Notes: generated by a model not told the origin, from the letters alone. A DNA stretch of 64,000 bases from DASQUK01 sp963717085 (GCA_963717085.1 CAVQVM010000011.1:372001-436000); one strand, 5' to 3'. Shown: positions 55,971-64,000, counted from the first letter of the stretch. Numbers and translations are program-made.

Positions 55971-56846
55971 TTACGTGTCGGGGTGGTCGAGGTCGCCCCG
56001 GCCCAGGGTGCCGGTGACGGCACCGAGGAGCTGGCGGAGCAGGTTGGCCGTCGCCCCCCAGACCGTGTCCCCGACCAGCTCGAAGAAGTAGATCGGCCGC
56101 GGGTCCCCGCCGGGGAACGTCCAGATCTCCTGGCGGAAGTTGTCGGGGTCGAGCAGCTCGGCCAGCGGCACGTGGAGCACCGCCTCGACCTCGGCCGGGT
56201 TGGGGTGGGCCTCGGGGCGGCCGGGCAGAGCCCCCACGTAGGGGACGATGAACGACCAGCTCGTCACCGTGGCCAGGTGGTCGAGCTCGCCGATCAGCTC
56301 GACCGTCGACGGGTCGAGGTCGATCTCCTCCTTGGCCTCCCGCAGGGCGCCGTCGACCGGCGACTCACCCGGCTCGACACGGCCCCCGGGAAAGCTCACC
56401 TCGCCCTGGTGGGTGCGCAGGCCCCACGTCCGCCGGGTCAGCACCACCATGGCCTGCCCGTCCGCGTCGTACAGCGGCGCGAGGACTGCGGACGGGCGGG
56501 CGGCGGCGTCGGCGATCTCCCGTTCCGAGCGGCGCGCCGGCCCCAGCGCCGCAAGCGCCCGGGCGACGTCGCCAACGGTGGGGCGCCGGCGCTCCGGCGG
56601 CAGGTGGGCCCACGGCGCCGGATCCCCGGCCCGGGCGTTGAAGGGGCGGGGTATCCGCTGCCCGCCGCCCCGGCCGCGTGGAACCGGCACCGGGGGGCCG
56701 GGCGGCTCGTCCCCGGGGCGCGGCCACCCGGGAAGACCCCGCGCGGCCGCATCGCGGGCCGAAACGTCGAGGGCCTCGGGCCACTCGGTCGGCTGGACGT
56801 CGGCGGCGTCGGCGGCGTCGGCGGCGTCGGTCGGGCGATCGGTCAC
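55971..56846 (-). CDS. Nudix hydrolase, probable coenzyme A diphosphatase
   Basis: 291 aa from GTG 56846. A disordered N-terminus with AADAADAAD, encoded by GGCGTC repeats, and a Pro/Gly-rich stretch to about residue 85. The catalytic part has TRRTWGLRTHQGEVSFPGG followed by the Nudix box VEPGESPVDGALREAKEEID, as in CoA diphosphatases (NudL/NUDT7). Hydrolyses CoA or related nucleotides. Downstream of a 57-aa gene by two bases. Confidence 0.9.
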   Translation of the reverse strand: MTDRPTDAADAADAADVQPTEWPEALDVSARDAAARGLPGWPRPGDEPPGPPVPVPRGRGGGQRIPRPFNARAGDPAPWAHLPPERRRPTVGDVARALAALGPARRSEREIADAAARPSAVLAPLYDADGQAMVVLTRRTWGLRTHQGEVSFPGGRVEPGESPVDGALREAKEEIDLDPSTVELIGELDHLATVTSWSFIVPYVGALPGRPEAHPNPAEVEAVLHVPLAELLDPDNFRQEIWTFPGGDPRPIYFFELVGDTVWGATANLLRQLLGAVTGTLGRGDLDHPDT

Positions 56847-56848
56847 GG

Positions 56849-57022
56849 TCAGGGACCGGACTCGGCGCCCGAACCTGCCGTCTGGGTCACCAATGTCTCG
56901 AGCAACTCGCGCATACCGGCGGTCTTGAGGTTGCTCATGACCCGCCCGGGCGGCGTTTCCCCGCGCTCCCACTCCATCCACTGAGCCAGGAGCTTCTGGG
57001 GATCGGGCGGCGGCGTCTCCAT
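56849..57022 (-). CDS. Small conserved actinobacterial protein
   Basis: 57 aa from ATG 57022. METPPPDPQKLLAQWMEWER, then GETPPGRVMSNLKTAGMREL and a short tail. The helix pattern recalls small actinobacterial proteins encoded beside maf and Nudix genes. A TAGCCT -10 box is seven bases upstream, so it probably leads the transcript with the Nudix gene, whose GTG is two bases after its stop. Confidence 0.7.
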   Translation of the reverse strand: METPPPDPQKLLAQWMEWERGETPPGRVMSNLKTAGMRELLETLVTQTAGSGAESGP

Positions 57023-57029
57023 GACCGGC

Positions 57030-57035
57030 AGGCTA
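57030..57035 (-). promoter_or_regulatory. -10 box TAGCCT of the 57-aa gene and Nudix
   Basis: Reverse-strand TAGCCT ends seven bases before ATG 57022. It is 80 bp from the divergent maf -10 box. Confidence 0.4.
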
Positions 57036-57115
57036 CCGGCCCCGTGTTTGGCCGCCGCGGGACGGGAACGGTGCGGGCCGCAGGGCCGGATGGGTCGCCT
57101 GCCGGCACGAGCTGC

Positions 57116-57121
57116 CAGGCT
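57116..57121 (+). promoter_or_regulatory. -10 box CAGGCT of maf
   Basis: CAGGCT ends six bases before GTG 57128. Weak match (C in the first position). Confidence 0.3.
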
Positions 57122-57127
57122 GGCGGG

Positions 57128-57754
57128 GTGCCCGCCCGCCGCCTCGTACTGGCCTCGGCCTCGCCGGCGCGCCTGGCGTTGCTGCGTGCGGCGGGGCTGG
57201 AACCCGAGGTCATGGTGAGCGGCGTGGCCGAGGACGGCGTCGCCGGCCTCCCGGCCGGTGAGGCCGCCCGCACGCTGGCGGAACGCAAGGCCGCAGCGAT
57301 CGCCCGCCGCCTGCGCGGCGCCACGCTGCCCGGGCATCCCGCGCCGCTGGTGGTCGGCTGCGACTCCCTGCTCGCGATCGACGGCGAGGTGCGCGGCAAG
57401 CCGGAATCGGCGGACCAGGCCCGGGCCTGGTGGCGAGCGCAGCGGGGTCGATCGGGCGTCCTCACCACCGGCCATGCCGTCGTCGACCTGGCGACCGCAC
57501 GGCGCACGTCGGGCGTCGCCGACACCGTGGTGCACTTCGGCTGTCCATCCGACGCCGAGATCGAGGCGTACATCGCGACGGGCGAGCCGCTGGCGGTGGC
57601 GGGGGCGTGCACCATCGACGGGTACGGCGCCCCCTTCGTGACCGGCATCGACGGCAACCACGGCACGGTGATCGGCCTGTCGCTCCCGCTGCTGCGGACC
57701 CTCCTCGCCGACCTGGGCATCGCCATCACCGGCCTGTGGGCGCGCAGCGCATGA
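57128..57754 (+). CDS. maf: Maf-type nucleoside triphosphate pyrophosphatase
   Basis: 208 aa from GTG 57128. House-cleaning enzyme that hydrolyses non-canonical or pyrimidine NTPs. Motif LVLASASPARLALLRAAGLE at the N-terminus, VVGCDSLLAIDGEVRGKP and GACTIDGYGAPFVTGIDG with the catalytic acid. Its TGA overlaps the dus start (ATGA), so the two are coupled. Confidence 0.94.
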   Translation: MPARRLVLASASPARLALLRAAGLEPEVMVSGVAEDGVAGLPAGEAARTLAERKAAAIARRLRGATLPGHPAPLVVGCDSLLAIDGEVRGKPESADQARAWWRAQRGRSGVLTTGHAVVDLATARRTSGVADTVVHFGCPSDAEIEAYIATGEPLAVAGACTIDGYGAPFVTGIDGNHGTVIGLSLPLLRTLLADLGIAITGLWARSA

Positions 57755-58896
57755 CCGTCCCGCGGACCGACATTCGGCCCCTGGCGATCGGTCCTCTCTC
57801 GGTGTGGCCACCGGTGGTGCTGGCCCCCATGGCGGGCATCACCAACGCACCGTTCCGCCGGCTGTGCCGCACGTTCGAGCCGGGCGGGCTGTTCGTGAGC
57901 GAGATGATCACCGCCCGCGGCCTCGCCGAGCGCAACGACAAGACGCTGCGAATGGCCCGGTTCGCCGACGACGAGCCTGTGCGGTCGATCCAGCTCTACG
58001 GCACCGAGCCCCGCGCCATCGCCGACGCCGTCGACTTCCTGGTCGGAGAGCAGCGCGCCGATCACATCGACCTCAACTTCGGCTGCCCGGTCGCCAAGGT
58101 CACCAGGAAGGGCGGCGGGGCAGCGCTGCCGGTGCACCGTGCGTTGTTCCGCGACATCGTGCGGTCCGCGGTCCGCGGTGCCGGCGAGGCGCCCGTCACG
58201 GTCAAGCTGCGGATCGGTGTCGACGACCGCGTGCGCACGTTCCTCGACGCCGGGCGCATCGCCGAGGGGGAGGGCGCGGCCGCCGTCTCCCTCCACGCCC
58301 GCACGGCCGAGCAGCACTACTCGGGCCGGGCGGACTGGGCGGCGATCGCGGCGCTCAGGGCCGCCGTCACGTCCATCCCGGTGCTGGGCAACGGCGACAT
58401 CTGGGAGGCCGCAGACGCCCTCGGCATGGTCGACGCCACCGGATGCGACGGAGTCGTCGTGGGCAGGGGCTGCTTGGGCCGCCCGTGGCTGTTCCGCGAA
58501 CTGGCGCTGGCGTTTGCGGGCCGGGACGCGCCCGCTCCGCCACGCCTCGGCGAGGTGCGGGACGTGCTACGGCGCCACGCCCAGCTCCTGGCCGACTGGC
58601 TCGGCGAGCCGGTCGCCGTGCGCGACATCCGCAAGCACGTGGGCTGGTACGTGCAGGGCTACCCGGTGGGCGGCGATGGGCGCCGCCGGCTGACGGCGGC
58701 CGCCACCATCGCCGACTTCGAGGCCGAGCTCGACCGCCTCGACCCCGACCTGTGTCCGCTGCCCGGGACCGTTGCCCAGCCGCGGGGCAAGACGTCCGGC
58801 CCCATACGGGTAACGCTGCCCGACGGTTGGCTCGCGGGCGTGGACGATCCGTCTCCCGTGGTGGACGACGAGCCGGAGGCCGTCAGCGGCGGCTGA
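57751..58896 (+). CDS. dusB: tRNA-dihydrouridine synthase (DusB-like)
   Basis: 381 aa from ATG 57751. FMN enzyme that reduces uridines in tRNA. VLAPMAGITNAPFRRLCR, SIQLYGTEP, HIDLNFGCPVAKVTRKGGG with the catalytic Cys, VTVKLRIGVD, VSLHARTAEQHYSG and GNGDIWEAADAL with RGCLGRPW. C-terminal helical RNA-binding domain is complete. Coupled to maf. Confidence 0.95.
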   Translation: MTVPRTDIRPLAIGPLSVWPPVVLAPMAGITNAPFRRLCRTFEPGGLFVSEMITARGLAERNDKTLRMARFADDEPVRSIQLYGTEPRAIADAVDFLVGEQRADHIDLNFGCPVAKVTRKGGGAALPVHRALFRDIVRSAVRGAGEAPVTVKLRIGVDDRVRTFLDAGRIAEGEGAAAVSLHARTAEQHYSGRADWAAIAALRAAVTSIPVLGNGDIWEAADALGMVDATGCDGVVVGRGCLGRPWLFRELALAFAGRDAPAPPRLGEVRDVLRRHAQLLADWLGEPVAVRDIRKHVGWYVQGYPVGGDGRRRLTAAATIADFEAELDRLDPDLCPLPGTVAQPRGKTSGPIRVTLPDGWLAGVDDPSPVVDDEPEAVSGG

Positions 58897-58935
58897 CCAT
58901 CGTTCGACGGTGCGCGGAGGTCACGTCTGTTCGTG

Positions 58936-58956
58936 CTCGGCGGCTGCGCCGCCGAG
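58936..58956. terminator. Hairpin between dusB and the ATPase gene
   Basis: CTCGGCGGC pairs with GCCGCCGAG over TGC: a perfect 9-bp stem in the 141-bp convergent gap. A second smaller stem GGCGCC-TTC-GGCGCC follows near 58985. Confidence 0.55.
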
Positions 58957-59037
58957 AGCCCAGCGAGGTTGCTCTCCGCTCCTGGCGCCTTCGGCGCCGG
59001 GCCGCTCAGGCCACGGGCGCGCCTTCGGCGCACCCCC

Positions 59038-60231
59038 TTAGGCCGATGCCAAGGTGCGGGCCTCGGTGCCGCGGCCGTGGGTCAGGTTCTCACCCGACGC
59101 GGGGTCGAACAGGTGCATGCGGCTGGGGTCGAGCCAGAGGGTGGCGTTCTCACCCTCTGACACTCGGCTGTCGGCGTCGAGGTTGACCACCAGCTGGGTT
59201 CGCACCTGCTCCATGTCGAGGTCAGACGCCAGCTCCTGGAGCGGGGCCCGCACCTCCTCGGGCGCCTCGAAGGGGATGTAGGCGTACTGCTCGCTGCCCA
59301 GCCACTCGATCACGTCGACGTGCGCCTCGAAGGTGAGGCCCTCCGAGCGGCGGGCGTCGTCGAGTTGCGCGGCATCCTCGAAGTGCTCGGGCCGTGCACC
59401 GGCTATGAGTATGTCGTGCCCCTGCACCTCGTCGGCCATTTCGCGAGTCAGCTTGATGTCGCCGATCGGGAGGTGCAGGGTGGCGCCCTCCACGCGGGCG
59501 GGCATGAAGTTCATGGGCGGTGAGCCGAGGAACCCGGCCACGAACAGATTGATCGGCTGCTCGTAGAGCTCGCGAGGCACGTCGACCTGCTGCAGCACGC
59601 CCCTGCGGAGCACCGCCACCCGATCCCCCAGCGTCATGGCCTCGATCTGGTCGTGGGTCACGTACACGGTGGTGATCCCGAGACGGTTCTGCAGCCGCGA
59701 TATCTCCGTACGCACCTGGCCGCGCAACTTGGCGTCGAGGTTCGACAGCGGCTCGTCGAACAGGAAGGCGTCGGCCTCGCGCACGATCGCCCGCCCCATC
59801 GCCACCCGCTGGCGTTGCCCGCCCGAGAGTTGCGCCGGCTTGCGGTCGAGGAACTCCCCCAGCTCGAGCAGATCGGCCGCCCGCCCCACTCGCTCGCGCA
59901 CCTCGTCGCCGGGCAGCTTGTGCAACCGCAGCGGAAAGGCGATGTTCTCGTACACGGTCAGGTGGGGGTAGAGGGCGTAGTTCTGGAACACCATTGCCAG
60001 GTTGCGGTCGCGCGGCGCCTTGTCGTTGACCCGCTGGTCGGCGATGTAGACGTCGCCCGACGTGATGTCCTCGAGCCCGACGATCATGCGCAGGACCGTG
60101 GATTTCCCGGACCCCGACGGCCCGACGAGGATCACGAACTCGCCGTCGTCGATGTCGAGGTTGACGTCGTCGACGGCGGGTTCCCCGGTGCCGAAGTCCT
60201 TGGTCACGTGCTCGAGCCGGATCTGAGCCAT
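59038..60231 (-). CDS. sugC: ABC transporter ATPase, SugC/MsmK-like
   Basis: 397 aa, ATPase of a sugar importer. Walker A VGPSGSGKSTVLRM, Q-loop MVFQNYALYPHLTV, signature LSGGQRQRVAMGRA, Walker B AFLFDEPLSNLDAKLR, and H-loop VYVTHDQIEAMTLG. The C-terminal regulatory TOBE-type domain (about 240-397) is complete. Last gene of the importer operon, 22 bp after sugB. Length and order match mycobacterial SugC. Confidence 0.94.
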   Translation of the reverse strand: MAQIRLEHVTKDFGTGEPAVDDVNLDIDDGEFVILVGPSGSGKSTVLRMIVGLEDITSGDVYIADQRVNDKAPRDRNLAMVFQNYALYPHLTVYENIAFPLRLHKLPGDEVRERVGRAADLLELGEFLDRKPAQLSGGQRQRVAMGRAIVREADAFLFDEPLSNLDAKLRGQVRTEISRLQNRLGITTVYVTHDQIEAMTLGDRVAVLRRGVLQQVDVPRELYEQPINLFVAGFLGSPPMNFMPARVEGATLHLPIGDIKLTREMADEVQGHDILIAGARPEHFEDAAQLDDARRSEGLTFEAHVDVIEWLGSEQYAYIPFEAPEEVRAPLQELASDLDMEQVRTQLVVNLDADSRVSEGENATLWLDPSRMHLFDPASGENLTHGRGTEARTLASA

Positions 60232-60253
60232 GCGAGCGTGCCTCCTGCCGCTG

Positions 60254-61081
60254 TTACCCCTTGACCGCGCCGGAAGTGAGGCCGGCGACGATCCTGCGTT
60301 GGAAGATGAGCACCAGTGCGATCACCGGGATGGTCACGATCACCGATGCGGCCGAGATGGCCGCGGTTGGCTGCTGGAAGAACGACTCGCCGGTGAAGAA
60401 CGCCAGCGCCGCCGGCACCGGCCGGGCGGCGTCGGTGGCGGTGAGCGAGATGCCGAACACGAAGTCGTTCCAGGCGAAGAAGAAGGCGAGGATGGCAGCG
60501 GTGAACACCCCCGGCGCCGCCAGCGGGACGATCACCTTGCGGAACGCCTGCCAGGGCGTCGCCCCGTCGACCTGGGCGGCCTGCTCCATCTCCCACGGGA
60601 TCTCCCGGAAGAAGGCCGACAGCACCCAGATCGACAACGGCAGCGTGAACGACACGTAGGGGATGATCAGCCCGATCCAGGTGTCGTAGATGCCCAGTGA
60701 CCGCCACATGTCGAACAGCGACCCCACCAGGGCGACGGTGGGGAAGATGGCGATGGCCAACGCCGCCGACAGCACGAGGCGCTTGCCCCGGAACTGGAGC
60801 CGGGCGATGGCGTAGGCCGCCACGGTGGCCAGCGCCACCGACACGGTCGTGGCGATGAGCGAGATCCCGATCGAGTTGCGCAGCGCGCTGGTGAACAGGT
60901 TGGTGTCGAACACCGTGCGGTAGTTGTCGAGCGACCAGTGGGAGGGCAGGAACTTCTTGTTGTTGATGTCGTCGCCCTCCTTGAACGACAGCGACACGAT
61001 CCATGCCACCGGCAGCAGCGTGTAGACGAGGATCGCCAGTCCGGCGAGTCCCCAACCCACCCGGGAGCGCAGTGAGTGCAT
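60254..61081 (-). CDS. sugB: ABC sugar transporter permease, SugB/MalG-like
   Basis: 275 aa with six membrane spans. The EAA loop that docks the ATPase reads MEQAAQVDGATPWQAFRKV, followed by IVPLAAPGVFTAAILAFFFA. Starts at ATG 61081, one base after the stop of sugA. MalG-type permease. Confidence 0.93.
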   Translation of the reverse strand: MHSLRSRVGWGLAGLAILVYTLLPVAWIVSLSFKEGDDINNKKFLPSHWSLDNYRTVFDTNLFTSALRNSIGISLIATTVSVALATVAAYAIARLQFRGKRLVLSAALAIAIFPTVALVGSLFDMWRSLGIYDTWIGLIIPYVSFTLPLSIWVLSAFFREIPWEMEQAAQVDGATPWQAFRKVIVPLAAPGVFTAAILAFFFAWNDFVFGISLTATDAARPVPAALAFFTGESFFQQPTAAISAASVIVTIPVIALVLIFQRRIVAGLTSGAVKG

Positions 61082-61082
61082 C

Positions 61083-62033
61083 TCAGTCCCCCCTCACCTG
61101 TCCCAGGTCGACGTTGAAGCCCCGAATGATCGCGAACGCAATGAGCATCACGGAGAGGAACAGCAGCACCGACACCGCGCCGCCCAGGCCCAGTTCGGTG
61201 CGGGTGATGGTCTGGCGGAAAGCGAGGATCGACAAGCTCTCGGTCTTCTCTGCGCCGCCGGTCATGATGAAGATGGTGTCGAAGATCCGGAAGGCGTCGA
61301 GCGTGCGGAACAGGAGCGCCACCAGGATCGCGCCCTTCATGTTGGGAATCGTCACCCGCCACAGCCGCTGCCACGCGGTGGCGCCGTCGACCTTGGCCGC
61401 CTCCTGCAACTCCTCGGGCACCTGGGCCAACCCCGCGAGCAGCAGCAGCGAGATGAACGGCGTCGTCTTCCACACCTCGGCCAGGATGATCACCGCCAGC
61501 GCCGACCACCGGTCCGAGAACCAGGCCTTGTCGCCGAGCCCGAACCACTCGTTGACGAAACCCGAGTCGAGGGCGAAGGCGTACTGCCAGGCGAAGGCGG
61601 AGACCACGGTGATGATGCCGTAGGGGATGAGGATCGCCGTGCGGACCGTACGTCGCCCGAAGATGATGCGGTGCATCACCGTGGCGAAGGCGAAACCGAT
61701 GACCAGTTCGACGGCCACCGTGATCACGGTGATGAACACGGTGGTGAAGACGTCCTGCCACCAGAGGCTGTCGGTGAGCACGACGCCGTAGTTGCGCAGC
61801 CCGACGAACTCCTTCGCTGCCGGGTCGGTCAGCCGGTAGCTGTACAGCGACAGATACACCGCCCTACCCAGCGGATACGCGGTGACCGCCAGCATGACGA
61901 CCACCGCCGGCGCGACCAGGTACCAGCCGAGGCGCTGCTCGTCGCGGGCCCGCTCGCTGAGACGGGCGGGGCGGGGTGCCCGCACGTCCCGGCCAGCGTC
62001 GCCGGTGCCCGGGGGTGCGGTCACGGTGGTCAT
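61083..62033 (-). CDS. sugA: ABC sugar transporter permease, SugA/MalF-like
   Basis: 316 aa, six membrane spans after a cytoplasmic N-terminus. EAA loop ELQEAAKVDGATAWQRLWRV then TIPNMKGAILVALLFRTLDA. Fits SugA by length (about 307 in mycobacteria) and position. Confidence 0.93.
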   Translation of the reverse strand: MTTVTAPPGTGDAGRDVRAPRPARLSERARDEQRLGWYLVAPAVVVMLAVTAYPLGRAVYLSLYSYRLTDPAAKEFVGLRNYGVVLTDSLWWQDVFTTVFITVITVAVELVIGFAFATVMHRIIFGRRTVRTAILIPYGIITVVSAFAWQYAFALDSGFVNEWFGLGDKAWFSDRWSALAVIILAEVWKTTPFISLLLLAGLAQVPEELQEAAKVDGATAWQRLWRVTIPNMKGAILVALLFRTLDAFRIFDTIFIMTGGAEKTESLSILAFRQTITRTELGLGGAVSVLLFLSVMLIAFAIIRGFNVDLGQVRGD

Positions 62034-62046
62034 CCTCGCTCCCTCC

Positions 62047-63369
62047 CTACAACAGCTGCCGGTCCTGCAGCACGCCGACGATCAGGTCGTCGGCCTTGCG
62101 CGGCGTCGAATCGGGGTTGACGCTGGCCGGCGGGTGGTATTCGCGCACGGTCGCCGAGCTCACATCGGTGTAGTAGGCGCTGCGGGGCCGGGGCCCGGCG
62201 GTGTCGATCGAGTCGCGGATCAGGTCGGCCATGGGGAAGGCCTTGCGGACATCGGCGTCGTCGTACACCGCCGCGCGGGCGCCGGAGTTGCCCTCGGCGA
62301 TCATGTACTCCGTCTGGCTCTCGACCGAGGTGATGCAGTTCACCGCGGCGACCGCCTCGTCGGGATGCTTGCTGAAGGCGCCGATGCCGAGGTCGATGCC
62401 GCCCAGCGCCGGCGCGCTCTCGGTCCCCGAGTCGACCTGGGGAAAGCGCGCCCAACCGATGTCGTCGAACACCGCCTTGTCGAGCGACCCGTCGTCGACT
62501 GCGCTGCGGGCGGCGCCGTAGATGTAGGGCCAGTTGATCATGAACCCGCCGTTGTCGGCCTGGAACCCCAACCGCGCATTCTCCTCGATGGCGGTGGAGA
62601 TGGCCGGGTCGCCGACCCTGGTGGCCACGCGGTGGATGATCTCGGCGGCCTTCCGTCCAGGATCGGTGTCGAGCTCCGGGATCGCGTCCTTGCCGGCCTC
62701 GGGATCCTTCAGCACCTCGCCACCGGCCGAGAGGACAAGGGCATTGATCAACACCATGTAGCCCTCGTAGCGGGCGCCGGTGACCTCGATCGTGGTGTTG
62801 GTCTGCTCGGCGGCCTTGATGACCTGGTCCCACGTGACCGGCCCGCTGGCGGGATCGATGCCGGCCTGCTCGGCTACCGACTTGCGGTACCAAAGGAGCT
62901 GGGTGTTGGCCCAGAACGGTGCCGCCACCACCTTGTCGTCCCACTTCACCGTCTCGGCGGGACCGTCGAGCACGTCCTTCGTCACCGCAGCGGCCTCGTC
63001 GTCGCTGAACGGACGGAGGAAGCCGGCGTTGGCGAACTCGGGCACGAACACCGGGTCGAGGCTCATGATGTCGATCGAGCTGTCGTCGGCCGCCAGCCGA
63101 CGGACGAGCTGCTCCCGCTGGCCGTCGGCATCGCTGGGAAGCAGCGCCACATCGATGCGGTAGTCGCCGTCGGCCGCCTTGGTGCACTTGGCGGCCAAGT
63201 CCTGCTGCCCCCCGTTGTCGGGATTGATGTACCAGGTGAGCGTGGGCGTGCCCCCCTCGCCGCCCCCACCGCACGCCGCCATCCCGCTCGCCAGCAATAC
63301 CGCCGCGCCAAGAGCGACGAATGACCGGCCCCCAGGTACCGGCCGCCGGCGGATCGACGAACCGAGCAC
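62047..63369 (-). CDS. lpqY: Sugar-binding lipoprotein, LpqY-like
   Basis: 440 aa from GTG 63369. Lipobox ASGMAAC (about 27-33) marks the lipid anchor. The binding fold has LTWYINPDNGGQQDLAAKC, ALLPSDADGQREQLVRRLAA, SIDIMSLDPVFVPEFANAGF, NTQLLWYRKSVAEQAG, MVLINALVLSAGGEVL and GGFMINWPYIYG, each with a counterpart in mycobacterial LpqY, which takes up trehalose. The homologous gene order lpqY-sugA-sugB-sugC is conserved, so trehalose or a related disaccharide is the likely substrate. Confidence 0.9.
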   Translation of the reverse strand: MLGSSIRRRPVPGGRSFVALGAAVLLASGMAACGGGGEGGTPTLTWYINPDNGGQQDLAAKCTKAADGDYRIDVALLPSDADGQREQLVRRLAADDSSIDIMSLDPVFVPEFANAGFLRPFSDDEAAAVTKDVLDGPAETVKWDDKVVAAPFWANTQLLWYRKSVAEQAGIDPASGPVTWDQVIKAAEQTNTTIEVTGARYEGYMVLINALVLSAGGEVLKDPEAGKDAIPELDTDPGRKAAEIIHRVATRVGDPAISTAIEENARLGFQADNGGFMINWPYIYGAARSAVDDGSLDKAVFDDIGWARFPQVDSGTESAPALGGIDLGIGAFSKHPDEAVAAVNCITSVESQTEYMIAEGNSGARAAVYDDADVRKAFPMADLIRDSIDTAGPRPRSAYYTDVSSATVREYHPPASVNPDSTPRKADDLIVGVLQDRQLL

Positions 63370-63376
63370 CTCCCAC

Positions 63377-63407
63377 GACCTACCCGGTCGGCGCCCCGGC
63401 TAGTCAA
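63377..63407 (-). promoter_or_regulatory. Promoter of the lpqY-sugABC operon
   Basis: Reverse-strand TTGACT (63402-63407) and TAGGTC (63377-63382) with a 19-bp spacer (or GTAGGT with 18). The -10 box ends seven bases before GTG 63369, so the transcript is leaderless; the apparent GGGAGG is too close to the start to be a ribosome site. Confidence 0.6.
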
Positions 63408-63434
63408 GCCGGCCCGCGGTTCCTGCTCGGCCGC

Positions 63435-63465
63435 TTGACCCTCCCGTCACGGGAGGGCCGATGCT
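63435..63465 (+). promoter_or_regulatory. MerR-type promoter with operator in a 19-bp spacer
   Basis: TTGACC (63435-63440) and GATGCT (63460-63465) are 19 bp apart, and the spacer contains the inverted repeat CCCTCCC-GTCAC-GGGAGGG centred between them. A long spacer with a central palindrome is the hallmark of MerR-family promoters, which need DNA distortion. No MerR gene is in the window. The ATG of a 42-codon ORF follows six bases after the -10 box. Confidence 0.65.
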
Positions 63466-63471
63466 TCGCAC

Positions 63472-63600
63472 ATGGCTTCACTACGGGGCACGATCGTCGC
63501 CGAACGCGGCATGGGGTCCCCCGGGCCCATCCGGGAGCACTACCTGGCGGCCGACCGGGCCGAGGTGTGTTGGCCGGTCGTGGGTCCGGCGGCCTCGTGA
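63472..63600 (+). CDS. Small leaderless ORF downstream of the MerR-type promoter
   Basis: 42 aa, starting at ATG 63472 six bases after the -10 box: MASLRGTIVAERGMGSPGP, then IREHYLAADRAEVCW and VVGPAAS. No known family. It could be a real small protein, a leader peptide or a remnant. The next gene (63628) has its own -10 box. Confidence 0.35.
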   Translation: MASLRGTIVAERGMGSPGPIREHYLAADRAEVCWPVVGPAAS

Positions 63601-63614
63601 CTTCACGGAGGTCC

Positions 63615-63620
63615 TAGGCT
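63615..63620 (+). promoter_or_regulatory. -10 box TAGGCT of the DUF2461 gene
   Basis: TAGGCT ends seven bases before GTG 63628; leaderless start likely. Confidence 0.4.
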
Positions 63621-63627
63621 CGGCCTC

Positions 63628-64000
63628 GTGCTGTTCGAGGGTTTCGGGGCCGGGCTCGTCGGCTTCTACGAGGACCTGGCCGCCAACAACACCCGGGACT
63701 GGTGGCAGGCCAACAAGCCGCGGTACGAGCACGACGTCCGGGCACCGCTGGAGCACCTGCTCGAGGACCTGCGCCCGGAGTTCGGCGAGGCCAAGGTGTT
63801 CCGGCCCAACCGCGACACCCGGTTCTCCCGGGACAAGTCCCCGTACAAGACGAACGCCGCCGCGGTGATTGGCCAGGCCCACGAGGGGGTTGGCACGTAC
63901 TACATGTCGGTGTCCGCGGAGGGGCTCATGGTGGGCGGCGGCGCCTACATGCCCGCCACCGACCAGCTGGCGCGCCTCCGCGAGGCCATCGACGACAACC
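63628..64000 (+). CDS. DUF2461 family protein (C-terminus beyond window)
   Basis: First 124 codons from GTG 63628. FYEDLAANNTRDWWQANKPR (about 13-32), VFRPNRDTRFSRDKSPYKTN and YYMSVSAEGLMVGGGAYMP match the DUF2461/TIGR02453 family, which is about 210-230 aa. Function unknown in the family. Confidence 0.88.
   Translation, partial: MLFEGFGAGLVGFYEDLAANNTRDWWQANKPRYEHDVRAPLEHLLEDLRPEFGEAKVFRPNRDTRFSRDKSPYKTNAAAVIGQAHEGVGTYYMSVSAEGLMVGGGAYMPATDQLARLREAIDDN

Noticed and set aside
58900..59037. Short frames in the dusB-sugC gap
   Set aside because: They follow GC-rich hairpin repeats of the terminator region and have no conserved content.
1..64000. tRNA, rRNA, insertion sequence or phage gene
   Set aside because: No cloverleaf-like sequence ending in CCA, no rRNA block and no transposase or integrase motif was found.

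Overview
The window is a GC-rich actinobacterial chromosome segment. The coding style (GTG and TTG starts, many leaderless -10 boxes, LAL-type LuxR regulators, F420-type LLM oxidoreductase, LpqY-SugABC-type importer, GuaB3) fits an Acidimicrobiia-like member of the Actinomycetota, but that placement is inference. I see no rRNA, tRNA, CRISPR array, transposase or phage gene. Four genes carry single-base frameshifts (near 23066, 26885, 27925-27958 and 42055). These could be long-read or MAG assembly errors or real decay.

Layout. 1-2025: a DNA methyltransferase and a probable nuclease-like partner cut by the left edge. 2070-8540: one-carbon, protein-maturation and purine genes (metF, folD, methionine aminopeptidase, kynU, purH, purN). 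8594-13265: a membrane protein, a LAL LuxR regulator and a SAM methyltransferase. 13271-15324: succinyl-CoA synthetase (sucCD). 15538-20834: two exported proteins, then a coupled ECF sigma / zinc anti-sigma / M15 peptidase operon, probably for cell-wall stress. 20967-22705: polyprenyl synthase with a TetR regulator and a palindromic operator. 23023-28752: a tightly coupled signalling operon of hybrid histidine kinase, receiver, receiver-cyclase and PGM1-type ATP-grasp ligase. 28835-33288: an L,D-transpeptidase and a UvrD/PcrA helicase interrupted by an intein. 33427-43016: mixed small regulators and enzymes, a second LAL regulator and a broken serine hydrolase. 43051-50026: oxidoreductases, thioesterase, phosphatase, VOC, MBL and other proteins. 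50049-55792: the guanine-nucleotide block (guaB divergent from guaB3-guaA-HD protein-hydrolase). 55971-58896: Nudix, a small conserved protein, maf and a tRNA dihydrouridine synthase. 59038-63369: a complete LpqY-SugABC-like sugar importer operon with its own promoter. 63628 to the end: the start of a DUF2461 protein.

The most unusual signal is a two-copy intergenic element (4024-4124 and 33761-33855). Each copy has four 18-bp units, two forward and two reversed, at an exact 29-bp period. This creates a central 37-bp hairpin nested in an outer hairpin. Other leads are the coupled kinase/cyclase/peptide-ligase operon, the methyltransferase with its nuclease-like neighbour, the helicase intein, a hairpin that holds a start codon, and a MerR-type promoter with a 19-bp spacer in front of a leaderless 42-codon ORF.
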